A DNA stretch of 64,000 nucleotides from JAFGLZ01 sp964622545 (lineage in GTDB: Bacteria; Planctomycetota; Phycisphaerae; UBA1845; JAFGLZ01). The stretch is taken from NCBI GenBank assembly GCA_964622545.1, contig CAZUQM010000005.1, positions 1 to 64,000 of the forward strand, written 5' to 3'. This document shows positions 34,426 to 44,835 of this stretch, piece after piece (the first letter of the stretch is position 1; the number at the start of each line of letters is the position of its first letter). The position numbers were made by a program, and so were the translations under genes. The notes below the pieces were generated by a model. It was given only the letters and a program-made list of their open reading frames with translations. It was not told where the DNA came from and did not search any database.

Positions 34426-35583
34426 TCACACCGTCTCCGTCCCCAACAGCCCTGGAAGATCCTGCCGCCGCACCACCACGCCCTCGCGCGCCGAATGATA
34501 CGCGGCCCACAGCCACGCCAGCGCCAGCCGCGCGTCCTCGGCCGTGGCGGCCCACGTCTCATCCACCGGCGGCGGCAGCGTGGCTTGGCCCGTCAGGCGG
34601 TCGACAAAGTGTCGCATCTGCCTGGGGTACAGCGTGTGCGGCAGGCCCTGCGGCATCCGCACGTGGGTCCACAGGTCGGCAAAGAGGTTTCGCCGCCGAT
34701 ACAACCGGATCCGCATGGGTTTGCCCTGGTACTCCTGGATGGCCTCGAACCAGATCCGCCCCGTCCGCCCGTAGATCTGACCGATCTCATGCCCCGACGG
34801 CCGCCCGACCGCGTGACAGCTCTTGGCGAACTGCACGACGGTGCCGTCGGCCAGGGTGAGCACGCTGACCGACAGGTCCTCGTGCACCCGACTCGGCGCG
34901 AGCCGTCGGGTCACGCAACGCACCGTCTCGATCTCGCCGAAGAGCAGCCGCAGCAGGTCGAAGTAGTGCGGGCCGTGATCGAACAGGTCGCCGCCGCCGC
35001 TGGAGGGGTCCTCAAGCCGCCACGTGCCGTAGGTCTTGCGCAGGTCGATGCCCCAGCCCTGAAGGCGATCCAGCGCCCACCCCACGAAGCCTGAATGCAG
35101 GTCGGGCATGTAGTAGTGCCAGTCGATGCTGATCTGATGCACCGGCCCGATCAGCGATGCGTCCATCCACTGCCGGATCGCGGCGAAGCCCGTCTCGAAC
35201 CGCTTGCTGTGACCGATCTGGAGCAGCACGCCGTGGCGATCCCGTGCCGCAAGAATGCGATCGCACTCCTCGATCGTCACGGCCAGGGGCTTCTCGCAGA
35301 AGATCGCCGGCACCGTTTCCGCGCATCGCTCGACCATCTCGGCATGAAGCGCCGGAGGCGTGGCGATCACGACGGCATCCAAATCTCCGGAGGCGAGCAT
35401 CGCATCCAGATCGCGGTGGACGTTCGGTACGCGAAACCGCTGGGCGAACCGCTCACGGTTGGCGTCGTCCGGATCGCAGCAGGCGACGATCACCGCGCGC
35501 CGGTCCGCCGCGATCGCCGGACCGTGTCCGACGCGACTGACCTGGCCGCAGCCGACGACGCCGAACTGGAGTTGAGCTGACAT
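34426..35583 (-). CDS. Gfo/Idh/MocA family NAD(P)-dependent oxidoreductase
   Basis: 385 residues from the ATG at 35583. The Rossmann motif is FGVVGCGQVSRVGH, the family motif CEKPLAVTIEEC gives the EKP with catalytic Lys, and the substrate-binding segment is GGGDLFDHGPHYFDLLRLLFG. No signal peptide is seen, so it is cytoplasmic. Family members oxidise or reduce sugars, inositols and nucleotide-sugars; planctomycetes carry many. The exact substrate cannot be inferred. It is convergent with scpB and stands alone. Confidence 0.9.
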   Translation of the reverse strand: MSAQLQFGVVGCGQVSRVGHGPAIAADRRAVIVACCDPDDANRERFAQRFRVPNVHRDLDAMLASGDLDAVVIATPPALHAEMVERCAETVPAIFCEKPLAVTIEECDRILAARDRHGVLLQIGHSKRFETGFAAIRQWMDASLIGPVHQISIDWHYYMPDLHSGFVGWALDRLQGWGIDLRKTYGTWRLEDPSSGGGDLFDHGPHYFDLLRLLFGEIETVRCVTRRLAPSRVHEDLSVSVLTLADGTVVQFAKSCHAVGRPSGHEIGQIYGRTGRIWFEAIQEYQGKPMRIRLYRRRNLFADLWTHVRMPQGLPHTLYPRQMRHFVDRLTGQATLPPPVDETWAATAEDARLALAWLWAAYHSAREGVVVRRQDLPGLLGTETV

Positions 35584-35733
35584 GCAGCGGCTCTCGCTCG
35601 CGACAGGTGACGTGGACGGTCCCTCGAGCGCACGCGGCGATCCAAGGCCGCCACTACCGTACCCGAACCTCGCCAGAGGATCGACCACGGGCTAGAATCA
35701 TCAGGTCCGCCTGAGCCCCAGGAGCCGGCCGAG

Positions 35734-36948
<1,215 letters not shown>

Positions 36949-37077
36949 CGCAAGGTCCGCCGGCGAGTCGGCTCCTGAGGCGGCAATCCCCGTGTCGCAC
37001 ACCCGCCCGGCCGTGCGTCGCCATGCAGCACCGCATCCGGTCAGCGCCCCCCCAATGGCGACCGGCCCCCGACGGCC

Positions 37078-37986
37078 CTACTTTCTCCGCAGGATGTTGG
37101 CCGGGGCGTAGTCGTCGGTGAAGATCTCCCCCTGCCGGTCGTAATCGGGCTTCATCTGACGCGCTTCCACCACGTCGAGCAGGCGGAACTTGAACTGCCG
37201 GCGCTTCTGAATCCCCTTGGCCCGCTTGATGAGCTCGAGCTTGGTCACCGCCGTCTTCTCCGGCAGCGCGCAGACCACCGTGTTGCCGCCGGACGAGAAC
37301 GCCCGGCAGGTGGGAAAGACCTCGTTCATCGTCCGCCGCTGGTAATCGTAGGTCTCAAAGTCGGTCCGCATGTTGCTCACCAGCAGCCCACCGCGCTTGA
37401 GCGCCTGCTTGCACTCGGTGAGGAACTCCCGCGTGGTCAGATGATACGGGATGAACCCGCCGCGATACGCATCGAGCAGGATCAGGTCGAACCGCTGGTC
37501 CGGATTGCGCAGGGCCCGTTTGATGTAGACCCGGCCGTCACGGACCACCACCTTGTTCCGCTCGCTCTCGGTGAAGCGGAAGTACGTCTTGGCCAGCTCG
37601 ACGACCTTCGGGTCGAGCTCGACGCTCACGACGTTGGCCTCGGGGAAATGGTGGGCGAACATCGTGCTGAGCGACCCGCCGCCCAGGCCGACGATGAGGA
37701 TGTCCTTCGGCTCCGGGCAATACAGCACGCCGCTGAACATGAGCTTGACGTAACGGAGCTGCGGCTCGAGAGGCTTGTCCAGATCGACCGCCGACTCGCT
37801 GTGATCCTCACCGCGCCGGCGAAACAGAAGCCACCGGATGCTGCCCTCGGCCTCGACACGAATGTAGTGGTAGAGGCTTTCGGTCTCGACGAGGACCTTG
37901 CCGGCCGCCTCCGTGGGCCTGACCAGGCCGACCACGAGGATCGCCGATACGACGCCCCAGAAGAAATAGCCCTGCAAACGGATCAT
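37078..37986 (-). CDS. Spermidine synthase-like methyltransferase-fold domain (catalytic half of a split protein)
   Basis: 302 residues from the ATG at 37986, overlapping the upstream membrane gene stop as ATGA. One N-terminal hydrophobic segment (YFFWGVVSAILVVGLV) precedes a PABS/spermidine synthase domain: ILIVGLGGGSLSTMF is the nucleotide-binding motif, VVSVELDPKVVELA follows, and FDLILLDAYRGGFIPYHLTT carries the active-site Asp. In many bacteria this domain is fused to a polytopic membrane part as one protein; here the two halves are separate genes. It may make polyamines or modify another aminopropyl acceptor; substrate unproven. Confidence 0.88.
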   Translation of the reverse strand: MIRLQGYFFWGVVSAILVVGLVRPTEAAGKVLVETESLYHYIRVEAEGSIRWLLFRRRGEDHSESAVDLDKPLEPQLRYVKLMFSGVLYCPEPKDILIVGLGGGSLSTMFAHHFPEANVVSVELDPKVVELAKTYFRFTESERNKVVVRDGRVYIKRALRNPDQRFDLILLDAYRGGFIPYHLTTREFLTECKQALKRGGLLVSNMRTDFETYDYQRRTMNEVFPTCRAFSSGGNTVVCALPEKTAVTKLELIKRAKGIQKRRQFKFRLLDVVEARQMKPDYDRQGEIFTDDYAPANILRRK

Positions 37987-38615
37987 GGCGCCTCCAATCG
38001 GTGCATGGGCATGAGCCAACACAGAACGGCCGCAACGGCCAGCGCCCCGGCCATGCACCACAGGATGGTCGGGATGTCCAGCCAGAGCACGAAGTAGAAC
38101 GACGTCACGATGCATCCCAGAAAGCTGCCCAAGGTGCTGATCGAGTAAAGCAAGCCCGCGACCGCGCCGCTCCGCATGACGTCGCGCGTCGCCAGGCGGA
38201 CCGTGAACGGCGAGACCATCCCCAGCAGCACGCTCGGTACGAGGAAGAGCGTCGTGGCGCACAGCAGGGCTCCCCATCGGTCGGGTAGGTCCAGGTCAAA
38301 CACGGCGCCGCTGACGGCGTCGTCCACGAAGGGGACCAGGGCGAACAGCGCCCCCGTGGTCAGGATGACCGTCGCCAAAACCCACGGCCGGGGCCGCCAG
38401 ACGCTCAGCATCCCGCCCAACCAGTAGCCGAGCGACAAGGCCAGCAAGAAGATGCTGATCACACTGCCCCAGACGTAGATGCCGCTGCCGAAGTCGCGGG
38501 TGAGGATCCGCGGACCGACCATCTCGAGCGCCATCAGCGCGAAGCCGCACACGAAGACCACGACCACGAGCAAGACGACCGACACCTTCTCTCTGAGGGA
38601 TGACTGCGAGGACAT
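37983..38615 (-). CDS. Polytopic membrane half of a split fused-MFS/spermidine synthase protein
   Basis: 210 residues from the ATG at 38615. About six membrane segments carry family signatures: CGFALMALEMVGPRILTRDF at the start, then GSVISIFLLALSLGYWLGG and LLYSISTLGSFLGCIVTSF. Such sequence normally forms the N-terminal part of fused-MFS/spermidine synthases, upstream of the methyltransferase-fold domain. Its stop overlaps the start of that domain's gene by 4 bp (ATGA), so the two products are made together and probably form a complex. Whether this is a natural split or a frameshift is discussed in the findings. Confidence 0.85.
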   Translation of the reverse strand: MSSQSSLREKVSVVLLVVVVFVCGFALMALEMVGPRILTRDFGSGIYVWGSVISIFLLALSLGYWLGGMLSVWRPRPWVLATVILTTGALFALVPFVDDAVSGAVFDLDLPDRWGALLCATTLFLVPSVLLGMVSPFTVRLATRDVMRSGAVAGLLYSISTLGSFLGCIVTSFYFVLWLDIPTILWCMAGALAVAAVLCWLMPMHRLEAP

Positions 38616-38797
38616 GGACACATCCTTACCGCCGACCTGCACGGGGCGGTGCGTGTAGGCAACCACGCCGAACCGGTTAACGTGGCCGGTCCACGCGCAG
38701 GCCGACAGCATCTCAGGTTCAGCCCGGCAGTCAAGGGTTGATCAGGCGACGTGCTGTGGGAATGGGGTGCGTCGTGCGCTCGATGCGACCGAAGCCA

Positions 38798-40021
38798 CTA
38801 CTCCGGCGTCTGGAGGACGATGATCGTCACGTCGTCGCCGGGGTTGAGGCTGCCCTCCTCGTCATCGATCATCTGACCCAGGCGCGCGAGGAGGTCCTTG
38901 CCGGGAAGGTGGGCGACCGACTGGAACTCGGCCTGATAACGAGGCTCGTTGCCGTGCTGTTCGGGCTTCTCGAGGAAGGCCATCTCGACGCCGTCGCTGT
39001 AGAGCAACAGCTTCTCGCCGGGTTGCAGCGTGGTGGTAACGGTGTCGAACTCCTCGCCCGAGAACAGCCCCAGCAGCCCGCCGGTCGAGCGGATCTCGCC
39101 TAGCCGGCCGTCCTTGCCGATCCGGATCGGATACGGATGCCCGCCGCGAGCGACCTGAAGCTGGCGCGTCCGGACGTTGTACAGGCAGTAGCAGGCCGTC
39201 ACGAACTGGCAGTTCGGCAAGTTCTGGCTCTTGAGGCTTTCGTTCAGGTACGCGATCACCTCGCCCGGCGGGACGATATCGTAATCGTTCTGATGAATCC
39301 GCTTGGGAACGATCGCCCGCTTGATGAACATCGTCAGCAGGGCCGCGGCCATCCCGTGACCCACAGCATCGGCGATGTACAGGGCGATGTGGTCTTCGTC
39401 GACGCGGCACACGTCATAGATGTCGCCGCTGACCCAGGTCGCGGGCCGGTAGATCGTCGAGACGCTGATCCCGCCCACGGAGGGCAGCTCCTTGGGCAAA
39501 AAGTCGCGCTGCAGCCGGCTGGCCAGCCGCATCTCCTGATCGATCTCGGCGAAGTGCGTGTTCAGCTTCTTGCCAAGCCGCTGCATGTTGACCAACTCGC
39601 GCTCGAGGCTCTCGACCAGCGGCCGATAACGGGCCATCGTCATGAGCCGCCCGCGAAGCTCGTCCGTCGAGACCTCGGGCGAAACACGATCCAGCGGTCC
39701 CACGTCGACGAGGTCGTACACGTCCGTGGCGTCGTTGGGCGTCATCACCAATACGCCGGCGTGACCCGCTCCCAGGCGTTCGTAAAGGTACTCGGCCTCG
39801 TTCAGGTACCGGCGGCGTTGCTCGGCGGCCCCCTCGGTGTTCAGCACGAGCGCGGCGTCAAAGCGAACCCGCCCGTCCTCGCCTTCCAGATTGCAGGCGT
39901 GTTCGACCTGTGTCGCGCGGATACCGTCCGACCGGCACACCTCCTCGACACTCCTGGGCAGAGGTAGCTCGTTGGTAACGATGAGCAGATCAATGGACGG
40001 AGTCGCGACGTGCGTGGACAT
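38798..40021 (-). CDS. RsbU-type PP2C phosphatase with degenerate receiver domain
   Basis: 407 residues. The C-terminal SpoIIE/PP2C domain (about 175-405) is marked by MRLASRLQRDFLPKELP, WVSGDIYDVCRVDEDH, IADAVGHGMAAAL, RGGHPYPIRI, LLLYSDGVEMA and PGDDVTIIVL; the metal-binding Asp residues are present. The N-terminus (about 8-130) has the shape of a receiver, but the strand that should end in the phosphoacceptor Asp reads FDAALVLNTEG. RsbU-like phosphatases dephosphorylate STAS antagonists; the only STAS gene visible is at 1065-1400, so partnership is only a suggestion. Confidence 0.9.
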   Translation of the reverse strand: MSTHVATPSIDLLIVTNELPLPRSVEEVCRSDGIRATQVEHACNLEGEDGRVRFDAALVLNTEGAAEQRRRYLNEAEYLYERLGAGHAGVLVMTPNDATDVYDLVDVGPLDRVSPEVSTDELRGRLMTMARYRPLVESLERELVNMQRLGKKLNTHFAEIDQEMRLASRLQRDFLPKELPSVGGISVSTIYRPATWVSGDIYDVCRVDEDHIALYIADAVGHGMAAALLTMFIKRAIVPKRIHQNDYDIVPPGEVIAYLNESLKSQNLPNCQFVTACYCLYNVRTRQLQVARGGHPYPIRIGKDGRLGEIRSTGGLLGLFSGEEFDTVTTTLQPGEKLLLYSDGVEMAFLEKPEQHGNEPRYQAEFQSVAHLPGKDLLARLGQMIDDEEGSLNPGDDVTIIVLQTPE

Positions 40022-40127
40022 GCTCTGAGCCGATCCCGGTGCGGGCCAATACGTAGTCAGCGCGACGATGGCGCAGAACCCCGACGCGTCGAGGTTCGCC
40101 TCCCGGGTGTGTTTCGGACCGCTGGGG

Positions 40128-40616
40128 TTACGGCTTTAGAACGGTTTCCTGAATCCGGACCTGATCACCCTCTTGGATACCGAGTGACGCAAACCGACCC
40201 GCGTGCACCTCCAGCGCGTATTGGGCCGGCTCCTTCGAGAGATACGACGACGTGTCCAGGGCCTTCATCGTGTGGATCGTGACGATGCGTCCCTCACGGT
40301 CGATGAAGGCTATGTCCAGCGGAATGATCGTGTTCTTCATCCAGAAGCCGAGGGGCCGCTCACCCGCAAACGCGAACAGCATGCCCTCGTCCTGGCCCAG
40401 CTCGTCGGCGCTGACGTTCATCAGACCGATCCGCCGCTCCTCGGGCGTCATGGCCAGGGCGACGTGGAACGTGTGGCCGTTGATGGTGACGGTGCCTTGC
40501 CGCATCGCGGTCCGATCGTTCTTCTCGGTCGTGTCCGAAGGGCCCGAGCAACCACCCATGGCCATCGCCACGACCGCGGCAGAGACCAGCAGGCCCAGGG
40601 CCCGGCAGAGCGGCAT
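40128..40616 (-). CDS. DUF192 family lipoprotein
   Basis: 162 residues from the ATG at 40616. A signal peptide ends in a lipobox-like MAMGGC, suggesting lipidation. The DUF192 core (about 45-160) is clear: VALAMTPEERRIGLMNVS, GMLFAFAGERPLGFWMKN, TIIPLDIAFIDREGRI and ALEVHAGRFASLGIQEGDQV. The family is widespread and its biochemical role is poorly defined. The start overlaps the stop of the upstream small membrane protein gene by one base (TGATG), so both are probably co-expressed from the promoter near 41086-41114. Confidence 0.9.
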   Translation of the reverse strand: MPLCRALGLLVSAAVVAMAMGGCSGPSDTTEKNDRTAMRQGTVTINGHTFHVALAMTPEERRIGLMNVSADELGQDEGMLFAFAGERPLGFWMKNTIIPLDIAFIDREGRIVTIHTMKALDTSSYLSKEPAQYALEVHAGRFASLGIQEGDQVRIQETVLKP

Positions 40617-41053
40617 CACGCGTCCTCGTTCTCTTGCGATTCGGCGGCACGACGACATGCCAGAAGCTCCTCGCGGATCTTCTCTTGCGTCACCTCGATG
40701 AGCCGTCGCCGCAGGCGCCCCACCTCGGCCAGATCCATCATCGCCAGGACACACAACCAGACCAACAGGATCAGCAGCACCACCCAGAACAGAAGCGACG
40801 CATGCGGATGCGGCGTGGGATTGACGAAGTTCGCGCCGATGAAGAACACCACGCTGATCACCGCCATCATCGACATGCCGAGCGTCCGCCGGCGCCGCCG
40901 ACGGTAGAAAACTGACAGCATGCCCACCTGCGCCCAGGGCTCGCGGTCGCGGTCGGGGTCCCCTTGCATCAGCCGCTTGCCGAAGTAGACCAGGGGTGCG
41001 GCCAGACCGAGCCCGCTGACCAACCCCGTCAAGAACAGATGCGACCCGGCCAC
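40616..41053 (-). CDS. Small inner-membrane protein, unrecognised
   Basis: 145 residues from a GTG at 41053 with GGGAG about 6 bases upstream. About three hydrophobic segments are visible: residues 5-25 (weak), 57-76 and 85-105. An RRRRRR basic stretch lies before the second and a charged helical tail follows. No family recognised. It is the first gene of a pair with the DUF192 lipoprotein and has a good promoter. Confidence 0.7.
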   Translation of the reverse strand: MAGSHLFLTGLVSGLGLAAPLVYFGKRLMQGDPDRDREPWAQVGMLSVFYRRRRRRTLGMSMMAVISVVFFIGANFVNPTPHPHASLLFWVVLLILLVWLCVLAMMDLAEVGRLRRRLIEVTQEKIREELLACRRAAESQENEDA

Positions 41054-41085
41054 GTCGTCTCCCTTCGATGCGTCCCCTATCCGTC

Positions 41086-41114
41086 ACTATAGGTAGGGCA
41101 CGAACGGATGACAA
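41086..41114 (-). promoter_or_regulatory. Sigma-70-type promoter for the membrane protein/DUF192 pair
   Basis: On the minus strand TTGTCA (41114-41109) and TATAGT (41091-41086) are separated by 17 bases. The GTG start lies about 33 bases downstream. Confidence 0.55.
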
Positions 41115-41348
41115 CGTGGTCGGTACAGCCCGACCGCATCGATGGAAACGCCGCACCGCGTGTGAAAGGCGTCGCGTTCCGTACAACCCGGCTCCCCGCA
41201 TCGGGTGCCAAACGCCAATCAGAACCCGCTTGCGTCATACCGCCACGATGGGTTAATACCAGGGCGCGTTCTTGGCGTTCACACGGCGCCTGCTGCCGTC
41301 CGGAACGACGAGCCGAACACCCGTCCATCCACCACGGAGGTGCCCCGT

Positions 41349-42749
41349 ATGCGATCCGCCCTTCATTCGAGAAGCTGGTTCTTCGTGATCGGCCTGCTGT
41401 CCCTGGCAAGGCCCGGACTCGCGACCACCCAGGCCGACCGTCCGAACATCCTGATCATCGTCTCCGACGATCAGGGCTACCACGACCTCGGCTGCTACGG
41501 CAGCGACGAGATCAAGACGCCCCATCTCGATCGGCTTGCGGCCGGCGGCGTCCGGTTGACAAGCTTCTACGTCACCTGGCCCGCCTGCACGCCGTCGCGC
41601 GGCAGTTTGCTGACCGGGCGCTACCCGCAGCGCAACGGCACGTACGACATGTACCGCAACGACCTGGTCGACTTCGACGTGACGTACGACCCGCACCGCT
41701 ACCTGGCCTCGCCCGAGTTCATCGGCGGCATGGACACCCGCGAGGTGCTGCTGCCGGCGGTCCTCAACCAGGGCGGCTATAGCAGTGGCATCTTCGGCAA
41801 ATGGGACCTCGGCCAGCTCTTCCGGTTCCTGCCGCTCCAGCGGGGCTTCGACGCCTTCTTCGGCTTTGCCAACACGGGCATCGACTATTGGACGCACGAA
41901 CGGTACGGCGTGCACTCGATGCGACGCGGCAACCAACTGACCCGCGAGGGCAAGGGCACCTACGCCACCACGCTCTTCCGCCGAGAGGCCGTCAAGTTCC
42001 TCGACACGAACAAGGACAAACCGTTCTTCCTCTACGTGCCGTTCAACGCCCCCCACGGCGCCTCGAACCTCGAGCGTCCCAGGCCTGGCGTGCAAGCGCC
42101 CGAGAAGTACATCAAGATGTACCCCAAGCACGATCCGAAGAAGCGTCGCGCACCGTACCTGGGTGCCGTGACGTGCATGGACGAGGCGATCGGGCAGATG
42201 CTCGACCTGCTCGACAAGCACGGCCTGGCCGAGAACACGATCGTGATCTTCTTCTCCGACAACGGCGGCGGCGGGGGCTCGGACAACACCCCGCTCCGCG
42301 GCAGGAAGGGCCGCATGTTCGAGGGCGGCATCCGCGTGCCGTGCATCGTCCGCTGGCCCAAGAAGATCCCCCCCGGGACCGTCTGCGACGAGTTCCTCAG
42401 CTCGCTCGAGATCTTCCCGACGCTGCTGAACGCCGTCGGCGTCGACCCGCCCGAGGGCGTCCAGCTCGACGGGTTCGATATGCTGCCGGTCCTTCAGGGC
42501 AAGACCACGTCGCAGCGGACCGAGATGTTCTGGCAGCGCCGCGGCGACCGGGCCGCGCGCGTGGGCCGATACAAGTGGGTCGACAGCAGCCGGGGCAGCG
42601 GCCTGTTCGACCTGGCCACCGACATCGGCGAGAAACACGACCTGTCGAAGGAGCGACCCGAGCTGCTCGCGCACCTGAGGCTGCGCTTCACGGCGTGGCG
42701 GCACGAGATGATCGCCGCCGAGCCGCGTAGGCCGTTCAGGGATTTCTGA
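41349..42749 (+). CDS. Secreted type I sulfatase (formylglycine-dependent)
   Basis: 466 residues from the ATG at 41349, with GGAGGTG about 8 bases upstream; the open frame extends to 41205 without support. A signal peptide covers about 1-25. The metal-binding start is NILIIVSDDQGYHDLGCYGS, and the modification motif is C80-T-P-S-R (PACTPSRGSLLTGRYP), so Cys is converted to formylglycine. GKWDLGQL, FFSDNGGGG and GRKGRMFEGGIRVP follow. It should cleave sulfate esters from exogenous sulfated glycans or small molecules; the substrate is unknown. No formylglycine-generating enzyme is visible in the window. A second sulfatase follows 202 bp downstream. Confidence 0.94.
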   Translation: MRSALHSRSWFFVIGLLSLARPGLATTQADRPNILIIVSDDQGYHDLGCYGSDEIKTPHLDRLAAGGVRLTSFYVTWPACTPSRGSLLTGRYPQRNGTYDMYRNDLVDFDVTYDPHRYLASPEFIGGMDTREVLLPAVLNQGGYSSGIFGKWDLGQLFRFLPLQRGFDAFFGFANTGIDYWTHERYGVHSMRRGNQLTREGKGTYATTLFRREAVKFLDTNKDKPFFLYVPFNAPHGASNLERPRPGVQAPEKYIKMYPKHDPKKRRAPYLGAVTCMDEAIGQMLDLLDKHGLAENTIVIFFSDNGGGGGSDNTPLRGRKGRMFEGGIRVPCIVRWPKKIPPGTVCDEFLSSLEIFPTLLNAVGVDPPEGVQLDGFDMLPVLQGKTTSQRTEMFWQRRGDRAARVGRYKWVDSSRGSGLFDLATDIGEKHDLSKERPELLAHLRLRFTAWRHEMIAAEPRRPFRDF

Positions 42750-42795
42750 CCTGCTTTCGTGAACGGCTGACCAAAACGGCGAGAGGATCGTGCGT

Positions 42796-42876
42796 GTGGG
42801 TGGCCCACGACTTCACCCGGCGCGAACACGAATCGCCGGTCGAATTCGAGTCCCCACCTCTCAAGAGGTGCGCCAC
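42796..42876. repeat. Two degenerate copies of the family A repeat in inverted orientation
   Basis: GTGGGTGGCCCACG at 42796-42809, continuing to AACACGAATCG, is a degraded plus-strand copy. At 42842-42876 a minus-strand copy reads, on that strand, GTGGCGCACCTCTT then GAGAGGTGGGGACTCGAATTC; its stem CACCTCTTGAGAGGTG is perfect. The two face each other as in a BIME. They lie between the two sulfatase genes. Confidence 0.6.
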
Positions 42877-42951
42877 CGAGGCTCGCCGACTAGCCAAGCA
42901 TGCTTGCAGACGACTCAGACCGCCCGCCGCCGGGGGGAGGAGGCTTACCGG

Positions 42952-44346
42952 ATGAAGACGCACAGACTCGTCACATCGCTGTTGGCACTCGTTTTCGCCC
43001 TGGCCGAAGGCAATCGTGCGTGGTCGGCCGCAACCCGTCCCGCCGACCAGCGCAACGTCCTGCTGATCGTCTCGGACGACCACGGTTTGCAGGCGGGCTG
43101 CTACGGCAACAAGGTCATCAAAACGCCCCACCTCGATCGGCTTGCCGCCGGCGGCGTGCGATTCACGCATGCCTTCGCCACCGTTTCCTCGTGCAGCGCG
43201 AGCCGGTCGGTGATCTACACAGGCCTGTACAACCATGCCAACGGTCAATACGGCCATCAGCACAGCTACCACAACTTCCACACGTTCACGTGGGTCGAGT
43301 CGCTGCCGGCCGTGCTGAACAAGCACGGCTATCGCGCGGCGATCATGGCCAAGTTCCACGTCCAGCCAACGGAGGTCTACCCGTTCGAGGTCATCCGCGT
43401 CGGCGGACGTGACCCCGTCGGGATGGGCTGCAAGGCCCGGGAGTTCATCGCCGCCGAGCCGGCCAAGCCGTTCTGTCTGGTGGCCGCCTATGCCGACCCA
43501 CACCGCTCTCGCAAGGGCTTCGGCGACGAGGTCGACGCCAAGGGCGTGCCGGAGTTCGACTACCAGCCCGATGAGGTCGTCGTGCCGCGATGGCTGCCCG
43601 ATACGCCGACGGTCCGCAAGGAGCTGGTCAGCTACTACCGCGCGGTCTCGCGGATGGACTACGGCGTGGGCCTGCTGCTGGACGTGCTCGACGAGACGGG
43701 TGCGGCCGGCAACACGCTCGTCATCTACATCAGCGACAACGGGCCGGCCTTCCCCGGGGCCAAGACCAACCTCTACGACCCCGGCATCCATCTGCCGATG
43801 ATCGTGCGGTGTCCGTCGCTCCGGCCGGGCGGCCGCGTGAACCACGCGATGGTCTCCTGGGTCGACATCACGCCCACCATCCTCGACTGGGCCGGGGTCA
43901 AGCCACCGAAGACGGTCCAAGGTCGGTCGTTCCTGCCGATCCTCGTTCAGGAGAACCCCCAGGGCTGGGACGCGGTCTTCGCCAGCCACACCTTCCACGA
44001 GATCACGATGTACTATCCGATGCGTGTGATCCGCACGCGCGAGTACAAGTACATCCTGAACCTGGCCTATCCGCTGGATTACCCCTTCGCGTCGGACCTG
44101 TACGCCTCGCCGACGTGGCAGGAGGTGCTGACGACCCGCGCCACGCACTTCGGACCGCGGACCGTCGAGGCCTACATCCACCGCCCCCGCGAGGAGCTCT
44201 ACCACCTGCCCACCGATCCGGATGAGGTCAAGAACCTGGTGAACGACCCGTCTCACCGAACCGTCCTGAAAGAGCTGCGCTCTCGCCTTCGGACCTGGCA
44301 GCGCAAGACCAAGGACCCCTGGATCGTCAAGTACCGCTACGAGTAG
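42952..44346 (+). CDS. Secreted type I sulfatase (formylglycine-dependent), second copy
   Basis: 464 residues from the ATG at 42952, with GGGGGGAGGAGG upstream. A signal peptide covers about 1-26 (LVTSLLALVFALAEG). The metal-binding NVLLIVSDDHGLQAGCYGN is followed by the modification motif C81-S-A-S-R (SSCSASRSVIYTGLY), then MAKFHVQPTE, DVLDETGAAGNTLVIYISDN and GPAFPGAKTNLYDPGIHLP. It differs from the upstream sulfatase in the CSASR motif and in the middle region, so it is likely a different subfamily and substrate. The two may share transcription. Confidence 0.94.
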   Translation: MKTHRLVTSLLALVFALAEGNRAWSAATRPADQRNVLLIVSDDHGLQAGCYGNKVIKTPHLDRLAAGGVRFTHAFATVSSCSASRSVIYTGLYNHANGQYGHQHSYHNFHTFTWVESLPAVLNKHGYRAAIMAKFHVQPTEVYPFEVIRVGGRDPVGMGCKAREFIAAEPAKPFCLVAAYADPHRSRKGFGDEVDAKGVPEFDYQPDEVVVPRWLPDTPTVRKELVSYYRAVSRMDYGVGLLLDVLDETGAAGNTLVIYISDNGPAFPGAKTNLYDPGIHLPMIVRCPSLRPGGRVNHAMVSWVDITPTILDWAGVKPPKTVQGRSFLPILVQENPQGWDAVFASHTFHEITMYYPMRVIRTREYKYILNLAYPLDYPFASDLYASPTWQEVLTTRATHFGPRTVEAYIHRPREELYHLPTDPDEVKNLVNDPSHRTVLKELRSRLRTWQRKTKDPWIVKYRYE

Positions 44347-44835
44347 GGCTCGGCTGGAGGAGGAGCCCAACATCGCCGGTCGCGGCCGGCCGCATCCCCA
44401 ATATCGTAAGTTATTGTAAACAAGCCCCTTGAGTTGCTTGGGCCCACGTGCCATAATGACTCATAGGACGCTGACAGGAGCGCCGGTCTCCGCGTCGAGT
44501 CCCGTCATGTCTTCGCGCCCGCCGAACAGAAGGGGAGCAGCCGTGCAGGCAATCACCGCCTCCACTAGGCTCTGGATTGCACGCCGAGGTAGGCCGCCGA
44601 GCCGGTTCCTACATCACGGTATCGTGCGGCGATCCCGCTCCATCAGGCATGCGAAGACGTCGTGACCGACGCCGGTTGGCTCCCGTCAGAGCCTGATCGT
44701 TCGGGGTGTTCGTCTGTGATGGGACGGATTGCGGGTCAGGACGATCGAGGCGGCCGGGCGGAGCGCCTCTTGTCGCCCATGCCGCCACGATCAATGCAGC
44801 CGGCTCTATCTAACCCCATCGGAGGTTAGGCGGGC
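44347..44835. other. 489-bp intergenic region with a promoter, upstream of the Cache/PAS kinase
   Basis: Apart from the promoter at 44429-44457 and GGAGG about 10 bases before the kinase start, I see no gene or structured RNA that I can name. The leader of nearly 380 bases from that promoter to the start codon is long. Confidence 0.5.
44429..44457 (+). promoter_or_regulatory. Sigma-70-type promoter upstream of the Cache/PAS hybrid kinase
   Basis: TTGAGT (44429-44434) and CATAAT (44452-44457) are separated by 17 bases. They sit in a locally AT-rich stretch, about 380 bases before the kinase ATG. Confidence 0.5.

Noticed and set aside
44347..44835. Riboswitch in the long leader of the Cache/PAS kinase
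   Set aside because: No conserved c-di-GMP, cobalamin or other riboswitch core could be recognised by eye.
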